Assembly: GCA_009667805.1 (NCBI GenBank)
Contig: CM019064.1
Coordinates: forward strand, 75,266,400 to 75,330,399
Direction: 5' to 3'
Source: Leptobrachium leishanense
Taxonomy: Eukaryota; Chordata; Amphibia; Anura; Megophryidae
DNA: 64,000 nucleotides
Part shown: piece after piece, positions 1-8,826 of the stretch
How positions within the stretch are numbered: the stretch's first letter is position 1
Layout of the letters: every line of letters begins with the position of its first letter
Notes under the pieces: generated by a model
Database searches by the model: none
Told to the model about the DNA's origin: nothing
What the model saw: only the letters and a program-made list of their open reading frames with translations
Made by a program: the position numbers and the translations under genes

Positions 1-791
1 GGGTGGTGGGTGGGCTGAGATTTCTGATGGCAGCCCTGTCCAGATGTTTTAGAACTACATGTCCCATGATCCTCAGTCACTCGTTAGGGTGTCTGAGGCT
101 CATGGGCAAATGTAGTCACAAAATCTCTGGGGAGTCCAAGGGTGCTGACCCCTAAAATAGGCAGTCTTGTTAGGAAATCAGATCAGCAAAAAAACGATTG
201 CCGTGTTGGCCGTTGCCATAGCGACCACCCAACGAATATGTGAAGTTTCAGAATTAAAACGCTCTAGTGATCGGAGTATATAAAAGAACTAATGGTCTGA
301 TACTTGAGATATTGCCACACTACGTTCAATTGCCTTTTCTCTGTGTTTTGACATGGCCACTGGACGCAGGAATCGGCTCTTCTGCTTATCTTTATTTTGC
401 AGGCATGAAATTTGCAGGGTACAGCATAAACAAAAAGCTGCCTCCTTAGATGCAGAGGCTGACATGTCGGACGGCTAAGCCATTTACCAACCTGTAAAAA
501 CAAAATGTCATGTACCTTCCTTCTGGGCTCAGGATTCTTCTTCCTTTCCTTCTGCACCGAGAGGGAAGCACATCTCCTATAAAGTCCTATTTAGACATTG
601 GCTGTTGGTTAATCCTGTACGGTGGAAAAAGGGGGAGTCCCCCCCCCCCCCATTCCGCCTGCTGAATAACCTGTGGTGTATCACACGGACACAGTGTGTA
701 CAAATCATCCTCCTCATTCAAAACTGAAATGTTTCTACAAGTTTTTTTTCTTTCTCTTCTTTAACGCAAGCCGTGTTTTCATCCTTCGCAG
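1..791 (+). other. CLUH intron (partial), with a MITE remnant
   Basis: There is no coding similarity. Bases about 30-150 carry a degenerate copy of the AACTACATGTCCCATGA repeat that recurs at 15364 and 42968. The remainder is unremarkable apart from a C tract near 640 and a T/C-rich acceptor tract before 792. Confidence 0.5.
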
Positions 792-892
792 GCGTGCGCT
801 TCCCGGAATCGGCTATGCAAGACGTGCACGTTCAGAAGCTGCTGTTAAAGGATGCGGCAGCGTTTTTGTTAACCTGTCAGATTCCGTGTTTG
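792..892 (+). CDS. CLUH: CLUH exon (VRFPES...LLTCQIPCL)
   Basis: First CLUH exon in the window, 101 nt (2 nt completing a Gly codon plus 33 codons). It lies between a cgcag acceptor and a gtgagc donor. It encodes the conserved GVRFPES segment and [16 protein letters not shown], the segment just after the CLU domain. The frame is open and enters the next exon in phase 0. Confidence 0.95.
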
Positions 893-1347
893 GTGAGCTA
901 AATGTTTGCATCCTCTTTGTTTCCATTGGCTTTTTCCAAGGCTTACATTTTGTAACTTTGTAGAGCTTCTGGCTGCGTGTGATGATGGATTTCTAAGCTT
1001 AGCCAGCCTTGCAGAGCATTGATGCTGAACCTCGTCGTAACACCACAAGTTTCTGAGCCACATGTTTCTTGATGCTCAAACCGCATTAAGGCTGCCGGTG
1101 CATTGTGGGACATGTAGCTTCAACACCCGAGGTTCCCCCTCATTGCTCTAAACAAGAATGTGTTGTGGTGTCCCCCCCCCCTCCCCCCATATTTGTGCAG
1201 CTCTCTATAACATTGTAACCGCAACAGTGCCCCCCCCCCCCCATATGTTGGGTTATGGGTCCTCTCTGTGGAATCTCCTTAGTAATGTGCTGCTCCGATC
1301 TGGAATTCTCTCCACTTTCCAGCAATGATCACGTTCTTTCCTTCTAG
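893..1347 (+). other. CLUH intron, no recognised element
   Basis: Short intron with two poly(C) tracts, near 1171-1188 and 1231-1242. A 'cattgtgggacatgtag' piece near 1101 resembles the CCCATGA MITE family. No coding potential was seen. Confidence 0.5.
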
Positions 1348-1500
1348 ATCAAAGACTGTCTCGATCACAATATTGTTCCCATGGATGGAGCCACAATGGC
1401 TGAGGCGATGCACCAGCGAGGAATCAACATACGATATCTGGGGAAAGTCCTCGATATTGTCAATAAGTTTCCCATTCCGGCCCAGCTCGATCATGTTCAT
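1348..1500 (+). CDS. CLUH: CLUH exon ([11 protein letters not shown]...LDHVH)
   Basis: Exactly 51 codons between ttctag and gtgagt. It encodes the conserved [20 protein letters not shown] block and ends at LDHVH. Sequence continuity with the exons on both sides supports the boundaries. Confidence 0.96.
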
Positions 1501-1627
1501 GTGAGTAACCTCCTGCATAACAAAGACACAAATCTGAGAGATCGACTTGAGCTGAAACTGGGAAGATTTAGAGATGTTAAACCTTGTCTTGTTTTTTTTC
1601 CCCTTTTCCTCCCCTCCCCCTTCTCAG

Positions 1628-1690
1628 AGAATTTTAATTGGCGAGCTAATTACAAGGTCTGCAAAGCACATATTTAAGACCTACCTGCAG
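1628..1690 (+). CDS. CLUH: CLUH exon ([21 protein letters not shown])
   Basis: A 63-nt exon of 21 codons between tctcag and gtaagt. It encodes [17 protein letters not shown], a highly conserved helix of the eIF3-p135-like region. It is too short to be found by ORF length alone and is identified by family motif and splice sites. Confidence 0.95.
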
Positions 1691-1851
1691 GTAAGTGGAC
1701 ATTTCTTTAATTCCTTTATCACCTTAAGTATTTCTATATTCTTTTTATTTTTTTTTTAAATCTTCGATGCTTTTCAGAGATCATTATTTAAAAAAACCAA
1801 AATCTGCCATGTCCCTCTGTAATGGAACATCCTCTTACAGGATGTTAAATG

Positions 1852-1991
1852 TAGGACTGCAAATAATCGCTTATTTTTTTTTGTGATGAAATAAAAATTT
1901 TTTTTACATATTTTTAAGTAAAAAAAAAAAATTCCTTTTTTACTTAAAGAATATTGTGTGTGTGTAGTAAAAAAATTTTTTTTTTTGAAAA

Positions 1992-2026
<35 letters not shown>

Positions 2027-2980
2027 TTAGAAGCAAGTTGCGTTGTGTAGATTACTTTCGTATGTGCATACTTTTCGCACGCAAGCGCATGGTCAATTTG
2101 ATGGATTGATGCTGTGTATGCAGCTCAACCCCTTCACTGCTGAGCCATTTCACGTCTTAAACACATTTTTATTTTATTTTTTTTCTGTACTTTAAACATG
2201 GTCATGTTTGGTATCATTGGAAAGGCCATGCTCTGACCTTTCTAAGGATACCAAATCTGACCCTGCTAGCTGCCAAGAGTCGGGAGATATTGGGGTTCAA
2301 AGGAATCCCCCATCTTTCCTTAGCAGTCAATGAGGACATTCCCCACACGTCCTCAGCAGTGAAAGGGTTAAGCCCGTGTCGGCTTTCTCCCCAAATGAAC
2401 GCTGTTACAAGCACTCAGACATGATGTCAGCATGAAAGCGAGGCAAGAAGGAGGAGGGCACTACACGCAGCCTGACCACTTTAATAAACTAATGTTGTCA
2501 GGGTGTAGAGTCCCTTTACAATAATCTCATGAACAAATGTAGCCGGAGGTGGGAGTTCGTTTGGGCAAGAGATTTGACCAGAGTGTGAGCGGGACGGGGT
2601 TTGGGCAAAAGACCAGACCTGCGTGTGGGACTTAGTTTGTGGAAAGGGACCAGGCTAAAGAGGGGAGGCAGGCAGGTTGGGTTGTTGGCACAGGACTCGA
2701 GTAATGCTAAAACACCAGCAGTATAGTGCCCCATAGTGTTTTATCACTACTGGAGACCTGCAGTGCCCAAGTGGCAGTGAGCGTTTTAAACTGAATAAAA
2801 CCAAACTGGTTATGTCTCCTAAACAGAATCAGCAGTGATGACATTTAACTCTGACTCAAGTGTGTGTGTGTGTGTGTGTTTTGTGTGTGTGTTTGTTTGT
2901 GCACAAATTGATCTATAATGAGAATTGTTGTCAACTGTCCTCATTGTCGATTTTTAATCGCTTTAGTTGTTTCAGCTAGA
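1852..2980. mobile_element. hAT-like element, old copy, 8-bp TSD GTTAAATG
   Basis: Flanked by GTTAAATG at 1844-1851 and 2981-2988. The ends read TAGGACTGCAAATAATCG and ...TAGTTGTTTCAGCTAGA, diverged forms of the ends of the element at 57941-59078. The interior also aligns with that copy (AAATGAACGC, a GGGACCAG block, TTGGCACAGGACTC). No transposase is present, so it is non-autonomous. A TTAA-type MITE is nested at about 2134-2376. A (GT)n run lies near 2861-2892. The 8-bp TSD and end sequence indicate hAT mobilisation. Confidence 0.8.
2134..2376. mobile_element. Short TTAA-type (piggyBac-like) MITE nested in a hAT-like element
   Basis: The ends are inverted: AACCCCTTCACTGCTGAG on the left and CTCAGCAGTGAAAGGGTTAA on the right. 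The right flank is TTAA; the left is decayed to TCAA. The same end motif (CCCTTTCGCTGCTGAG) terminates the larger elements at 29576 and 32688. The interior holds the stem-loop ATGTTTGGTATCATTGGAAA...ggataccaaat that recurs elsewhere in the window. No ORF. Assignment to piggyBac rests only on the TTAA target and the ends. Confidence 0.65.
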
Positions 2981-2988
2981 GTTAAATG

Positions 2989-3973
2989 TTATTCCTTCTG
3001 TTTGATCATAGTAATTACTGTGACGAGAGTCACCTTAAACTTGGGTTACATGGACCTAGAAATGCATTTGGGAGGTGCAGGCCTGATGTTTTATATTGTG
3101 TCCCTGCCATCTCCTATGATGAAGTCACCCTGAACCTAGAATTATAGGTGCAGGGTGTTTGTGTGCTACACATGAGTACTGTTATTGTCGATGTTTATCT
3201 GTTTGGATCACTTGTTGGTCTTTGTTTATCTGTCTTGATTGGCAAACACTGTATAATCTGAATCCCGTGTTTATCCCAACAATCTGGTTTGGTTTGGAAT
3301 GTTGTGCCTTCTTCTTGGTGACTGGAGTTAATCCCATTATCTGTCCCTGGTCTAATTATGTCATAGCAAGGTGCCAGGCAGTAATTTCTGAGCAGTTGCA
3401 GCACTGCCAGGGAAGGGATTCCTGATTTAAAGGCAGTAAGAGACCAGGATGTCCTTTTCCCATTGGGCGCTAGGCACCATATGTATTCATTAAAGTTTCA
3501 GTCTGAGCTGACTGATCACTGCTCTTTGTACCGGTCCTCATGCTTTGGCTAAGGGCTGAAGAAAAGCACTCTTTCTCATACCCCTTGTGTCAAACGGCTG
3601 GTTGGGATTTGTTGGAGGTGTAAGTCTGTGCAACACACATAACATCTGTTGAAGCTGGTTAATTGCCCCCTATTGATTCCAGAAAATGGCAGCAACATGG
3701 CTATCTTTGCCTCCAACAGAATTGCACATTTCACAGCAGAGGGAAATGCCCCAGGGACGTGTTTGTCTCCTGAATCTTTAAAAGGTGTTTTAATGCAATA
3801 ATCATACCGCTGGCAGCAGTTTATATGCCGGTGTTTTCCAGGTATCGCAGCCGGGTGCTGAGAGTGTATCTGGCATCTCCGAATCGTGAATGATAGCCAA
3901 CCTTTGTTCCTTTGTGCTGCTTTGTCTGTTCTCCATAAGTCCTCGTCTTGATACCCGTTCTTTGTCGTCGCAG
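2989..3973 (+). other. CLUH intron remainder, no recognised element
   Basis: Unique-looking intronic DNA down to the TTTGTCGTCGCAG acceptor. I see no coding similarity, clear terminal inverted repeats or tandem repeats. Confidence 0.4.
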
Positions 3974-4218
3974 GGTGTGGAGCTGTCTGGCTTATCTGCC
4001 GCCATCAGCCATTTCCTGAATTGCTTTCTCAGCTCCTTCCCCAATTCAGTCGCCCACTTGCCCGCTGACGAGCTGGTGTCCAAGAAGAAGAACAAGAAGC
4101 GCAAAAACCGCAATCTCAGCAGCACCGATAACACCACGTGGGCGAGCGTAACCCCGCAGGAGCTCTGGAAAAACATCTGCTCAGAAGCAAAGGCCTACTA
4201 TGACTGCACTCTGGAATG
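3974..4218 (+). CDS. CLUH: CLUH exon ([14 protein letters not shown]...[17 protein letters not shown])
   Basis: A 245-nt exon (81 codons plus 2 nt). It starts at [19 protein letters not shown], has the conserved [12 protein letters not shown], then a lysine/arginine-rich stretch ([10 protein letters not shown]) and [10 protein letters not shown]. It ends TG|gtgagt, and the next exon supplies T to complete Cys. The basic linker is found in other vertebrate CLUH proteins. Confidence 0.96.
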
Positions 4219-5279
4219 GTGAGTGTGTGCGCGTCTGCGTGTGTGTGTGTCACCATAAGAAAAAGCACTCCCTCAAAGTACTTCAAATCAGGAGCTGGGG
4301 ACCCGTGTGTCGCATGTTTCAGAAAACACATGTCTGCCACCTACATAATTGGGGGGGTTCAGTGCCTCCAAACATGTATTTTTCTATTGGCATCGGATTA
4401 CGATCGTGTGCGTTTTTACCCTAGGGCAGTTAAGTTTTTTTTAGCCTACACTCTAGTTGCTGTTGTTTTTTTTTTTGGAAGGGGGGGGGGGACTAGGGCA
4501 GGATTTAAAATGCCACTGCCACTTACATAAGCTGTATCTAGATTACTTGTGCATTACAAACCCTCCTTAATCACAATCTATTTCTCTCTCTCCCCCCCCC
4601 CTCTCTTTTGAAGTAATATTTCGATCTCTTCCATTTTTGTGTATTTTCCCATGATGAAACATTTACCAAACGTTTTGTGGCTCTCAAAATAAATTAAAAG
4701 GTTAGGGGGGGATGTTTAGATAAGGGGGCAGGAGGGTTTTGTACTCCAAGCTAACGGAGATGAGAGCTGACAGCTGAACAACATAGGACAGGGAGCTTAA
4801 AAGATGTGTAATGTACACCCGGTGATGTCTTTTGAATACATCCCACACCACACAATGAGTCCATGATCAACCAATAGACTCCATTCAATGTCCAAAGCCA
4901 GCAAGTGTGGTAAAGATACGGGGGGGGGGGGGGTTGCTTTTCCAACACAAAGGATACACCTGTTTTCTTAATCATGCAAGAGAAAAACAAAGCACGTGTT
5001 TATTTTACGTTGCTGATATCTTACACAATAAGGGCATTTTATTCTTATTAAAAAAATAACTGTTTAAAAAAAAAAAATGATGTCCCCCCCCCAAAAAAAA
5101 ATTACAGTTAAAGAACATGGCAAAACTAAGCAAATTGCTTGTTTGCATCGCCAAAGGAGGAGAAAGACTGTCGTTAAGGGGTTAAAGAATGTGTGTATAA
5201 TGTTTGCGTATTTTTTTGCAGTGTTCGTTTTGTGGTAACCTGGTGAGACTATATAAAGCTGAATGTATTTGCTTTGCAG
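4219..5279 (+). other. CLUH intron, low-complexity tracts only
   Basis: Contains a (GT)n run after the donor, G tracts near 4481 and 4920, a C tract near 4594 and A/T-rich stretches around 5040-5105. No transposon ends or coding similarity recognised. Confidence 0.4.
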
Positions 5280-5364
5280 TGACCATGTAGACCAAGCTGT
5301 GGAGACCTATAACCTGCAGAAGATAAGCCTTCTCCGAGAAATCTGCACCAAAGTTGGAATTCAG
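5280..5364 (+). CDS. CLUH: CLUH exon ([28 protein letters not shown])
   Basis: An 85-nt exon (1 nt plus 28 codons) between ttgcag and gtaaaa. It encodes [18 protein letters not shown], which aligns directly with human CLUH. The next exon lies 7.4 kb downstream because of the DIRS insertion. Confidence 0.96.
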
Positions 5365-5570
5365 GTAAAATAGAATCCAGTTTGTGTATTTTAATTCCCT
5401 AACCCTGTCTTTCCATTGTATCCGTTTTTCTGCCGTTGTCGTCTCTTGTGCTGCTCTGCTCTGAATTCTGAGTAATAGCTGGGTTAACGTTGAGGTTTCT
5501 GCTGATGTTGTTTATCCTATATTTCACCGTAGTGTCAGTTGAAGCAGTTTTCGCTGTTATTTCTGACACC

Positions 5571-5905
5571 TAAGGCTGGGGTCAGAGGAGCATCATTGGA
5601 GAGCAGAAGGAACATCTGTGAGTGGAAGTTCCTTCCACTCGACGCCCGTCTGGCCACCTCGTTGAGTGTATTTAGTTCGCTTAGCGCTGCAAGCCTCGAT
5701 CCTCCTATGGAAGATCGCACTTTGCAGCTCTGTCAACGTGCGTCCTAGCGCTTTGATGGAGAGGCCTGCAGCACGGCTGCTGTGGCGCACACAATTCGTG
5801 CACGCGCAGCAGCGACTGTCCGGCCCCGTCACAACGCTGCAACGGACGCCGAAAGCCACGTCCATAATGGGCGCATCTAGTGCGCTCCTTTGACACTGGC
5901 CTTAA
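5571..5905. mobile_element. MITE, TAAGGCTGGGGTCAGA family, copy 1
   Basis: It begins TAAGGCTGGGGTCAGAGGAGC and ends GCGCTCCTTTGACACTGGCC, an imperfect inverted repeat. The interior is GC-rich. It is related to the copies at 6471 and 39017. Superfamily is not certain; a TAA/TTA-type target would fit PIF/Harbinger. Confidence 0.55.
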
Positions 5906-5909
5906 GGAG

Positions 5910-6468
5910 CTCGTCCTTTTTAAAATCACTGATTCTATATTCTCCATTCTTTTGGGGGAGGAGGGGGGGAACCAACTGAATATTTACCAGTGTTGCATTC
6001 TATGGAAGAATAATGGTGGTACGACATTTCACCATTGTTTTGTATCGACTTCGCCTGCTGCTGTTGGGATTTTGCTTTTCCTGAATAGCCAAAGTTCAGC
6101 ATAGTTGCAACAGCAAGGAACATCCTGTTTAGTGAACTAGCCCCTTGGAGTTGGGGATTCCTACCCGGAAGGTGCACATACTTTTGGTGTTTTGTCCCCC
6201 CCCCCCCCCCCCCCCCCCGATCGGACTCCCGAACCCGGAGGTTCCTGAAGCTATACTATGTAACATAGGAACTGCAAATTGTGCAGCGCTACCATTCGTG
6301 CACAATATGTTCACAAGGTCTGTAGCCCCTCCAAAGAGCGCTGGATCGGAGCTGCATGTGCAGATCTGCTCCATCGCTGCCTCCAACTACTCGCTATGGT
6401 GGGTGGTCTCCATTTCACTCAGTGTTTTAAGTTGGTCAGGATGTGAGGCTTGCCCCCCTCTACTTAAC
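5910..6468 (+). other. CLUH intron, no recognised element
   Basis: Contains a 22-base C tract near 6198-6219 and a G/A-rich run near 5953. No coding similarity or transposon ends seen. Confidence 0.35.
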
Positions 6469-6470
6469 AC

Positions 6471-6665
6471 TAAGGCTGGGGTCAGATGAGCATTTTTTAA
6501 GAGCAGAAGGAACGGCCGTGAGAGTGGACATGCGTTGTAGTGCTTCGACGGGGAGGCTTTCAGAATGCCCGCTGTAGCACGTGCAATTCATGCAGACGTC
6601 ACAACGCTGCGCCGGGCGGCACGTCAATACAGGCGCACATAGTGCGCTGGTCTCACCTCGGCCTA
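6471..6665. mobile_element. MITE, TAAGGCTGGGGTCAGA family, copy 2
   Basis: Starts TAAGGCTGGGGTCAGATGAGC and ends GCGCTGGTCTCACCTCGGCCTA. A shorter relative of the copy 560 bp upstream; the two share the AGAGCAGAAGGAAC interior block. The stretch from here to 6957 has no recognised feature. Confidence 0.55.
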
Positions 6666-6957
6666 AAGTAGTCACGATAAGTAGTGTCCCTTTGTAAACT
6701 AAGAGGCTTAAAACAGCTTCCACCAGAAATCAACTGCACAGTCACGCAGCGTGCGCTTTATGTAAATGAATAGATGGATACTTGTCTTTTCCATTTATAG
6801 TTTATATTTTGAGGCTCTGGATAGACGCACATGGAAGCTGTCAGTCTGTAGGTGCTCGCCCACCTTGTGAAGTTGTACTCCGTTGATTTACATGACGGGT
6901 GTATTCTGCGCCAGTGGCTTTTATGTCATGCTGGATGCATTGCACAGAAGGAATTGT

Positions 6958-7220
6958 AATTACAAAATTTTCCTATTCCATAACGGAAAGTTTGAATTTT
7001 ATTAATGACACGGAGGCGAGTATTTGCAGTCTCTTTCTTACTTTAATAAACAGTAGCAAGAAGTAGACAAAAGAAAGTATATATGTATATATAAACTTGA
7101 TAAGAAAAACAATAGTACAACAAATAGTACGGTACGTGCAACACCACCCTTCCATAACGCAGTATGGACTGTCCTGAGTTAACATAAGATTCCCCCTGCT
7201 GTCCATTAAGCCTCTTTCTT
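6958..7220. repeat. DIRS element 1, left (3') inverted terminal repeat
   Basis: Near-exact inverted match to 12434-12657 from CAAGAAAGAGG to the GGAGGCGAGTATTTGC end motif. The outermost ~70 bases are specific to this end and are complementary to part of the internal region at 7603-7701. Confidence 0.9.
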
Positions 7221-7602
7221 GAAACTACGAAGAAGCCTAAAACGACACTTGAAATCTTTTCCTTGTGGAGTCGAAGACGAGTGATCCAGGAGGAAAGGAA
7301 TCGAAAGATTTCAGATTCAAACAGGTGGGCCAGTGGCTGTAATAAAAGCACAAAACACGAAGGGTGTGTTAGAACAATAACAGCAACTGCGTGCAACACT
7401 CAAGACACGCGGTACTAGCGCTGAAAAGATTTCAGAACCCATAGGAGCAATAAATAATTTTATTGAATAAACACACAGTGTACAGATAAGTAATCACAGT
7501 AACTGAGTAAAGATGACACAGAGTCCATGTTTTTTTTATTTCATACATGACAATAACATACCAGAACCATATATAAAAGGGAGGGTTTGTAAAATGGGAG
7601 GG

Positions 7603-7701
7603 AAATACTCGCCTCCGTGTCATTAATAAAATTCAAACTTTCCGTTATGGAATAGGAAAATTTTGTAATTTTAAGGCATGACACGGAGGCTCCTATTTGC
7701 A
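7603..7701. repeat. DIRS element 1, internal complementary region
   Basis: Reads as the reverse complement of the left end (GAGGCGAGTATTTGC side) fused at AATT to the reverse complement of the right end (GGAGGCTCCTATTTGC side). In DIRS elements this region templates completion of the termini. Between it and the 3' ITR lie 382 bp of unassigned sequence, against about 135 bp in element 2. Confidence 0.92.
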
Positions 7702-7721
7702 AGTTTAAAGCTAGAGGAAAA

Positions 7722-8804
7722 TTAAACATCAAAAACATCGGACGACCAATGTGATACGGGCTTAAAGTAAAACTCCCTGAAAGTGGATTCTCGTGACCAG
7801 TCCGCGGAGCGTAACAGGTCTTCCAATCGACAACCAGAGGAAACTGCTTTGGAAGCAATGGCGCTTCTAACTGAATGTGCCCCGAATTGGGAGGTGTCAA
7901 TCCCTGCTAAATCCAACAACCAACGAATCCACCTAGCCAGAGTGGGTGAGGTAACCGGGAGGAAGGGGGGTTTGAAAGATATAAACAAAGGAGCCACTTC
8001 CTCCATACGTCTAAAGGGTAGAGTACGTTCCTCGTATTCCTGTAAACATCTAACCGGACATAACCACGGTTGTGAGGAAAAAGACGGAAAGAACGCCTGT
8101 GAGATGGACGTCTTGGTACGACGGGAGATATTAAATCTTACGCCTTCTGGCAAAAAAGAGCGAACTCCAAAGTCTAACGCTCTCACATCTCCCACTCTTT
8201 TACACGAAACCAAACACAGTAACATTAGTAACTTAGCCGAGAGTCGGCGTAACGATAATCCATGATTATCCGGCCAAGCGAGGAGGAAACGAAGCACTAC
8301 AGTAACATCCCATGTTACCACATATCGAGGACGAGGAGGACGAGCAAAACGGGCCCCTCGAAGGAGCCGGCAGACTAAGGGATGTCGTCCAAGAGGAACG
8401 CCCCCGAAACCGACATGTCCAGCCGACATAGCTGATCTCAACACATTAAGGGAACGGTAAGCTGTGCCCGAGTCAAAAACTGAAGACAAGAAATTCAGGA
8501 CGTGTGTCAGAGGTGCTGAAAAGGGATCTTGAGCCCGTTCAATACACCAGCTAGACCATCTTGTCCAACAGGAGGCGTACACTCCTCTAGTTGCCGGAGC
8601 CCAGGAGCGATGGAGCAACGAGGTAGCCGAGCTTGATAAGCCGCTCGCTGATCCATCGATCCCGAAAGTACCCATGCCATGAGCTGCAGTTGACCTGACA
8701 AGATCAATGGGTGGGGTCTGTGATCCGGATCCAGTAATACGTCCTCGAAGGATGGGATCAAGCGGGGATCGTCTATCACGAGGTCCAGGATGGATGAGAA
8801 CCAT
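7722..8804 (-). CDS. DIRS element 1 tyrosine recombinase (intact ORF)
   Basis: An ORF of 360 residues. It has a SAM-like N-terminal domain (SLLHRSWAPATRGVYASCW, ~62-80) and a tyrosine recombinase catalytic domain. Visible catalytic residues are Arg in SCKRVGDVRAL (about 203), the HxxR box in GAHSVRSA (310-313) and the C-terminal Tyr in FREFYFKP (346). In DIRS elements this enzyme inserts the circular DNA copy without target duplication. It starts close downstream of the RT frame and ends just before the internal complementary region. No internal stop or frameshift is seen, unlike the copy in element 2. The start Met is the first in frame; the true start could lie in the overlap with the RT frame. 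Confidence 0.9.
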   Translation of the reverse strand: MVLIHPGPRDRRSPLDPILRGRITGSGSQTPPIDLVRSTAAHGMGTFGIDGSASGLSSSATSLLHRSWAPATRGVYASCWTRWSSWCIERAQDPFSAPLTHVLNFLSSVFDSGTAYRSLNVLRSAMSAGHVGFGGVPLGRHPLVCRLLRGARFARPPRPRYVVTWDVTVVLRFLLAWPDNHGLSLRRLSAKLLMLLCLVSCKRVGDVRALDFGVRSFLPEGVRFNISRRTKTSISQAFFPSFSSQPWLCPVRCLQEYEERTLPFRRMEEVAPLFISFKPPFLPVTSPTLARWIRWLLDLAGIDTSQFGAHSVRSAIASKAVSSGCRLEDLLRSADWSRESTFREFYFKPVSHWSSDVFDV

Positions 8805-8826
8805 GCTTGAGACGGCCAGAACGGGG

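Noticed and set aside
1140..1325. Gly-rich small ORF
   Set aside because: Produced by poly(C) tracts read on the other strand.
3159..3425. 88-codon ORF in a CLUH intron
   Set aside because: No homology to CLUH or known families, no splice-compatible borders, and length expected by chance.
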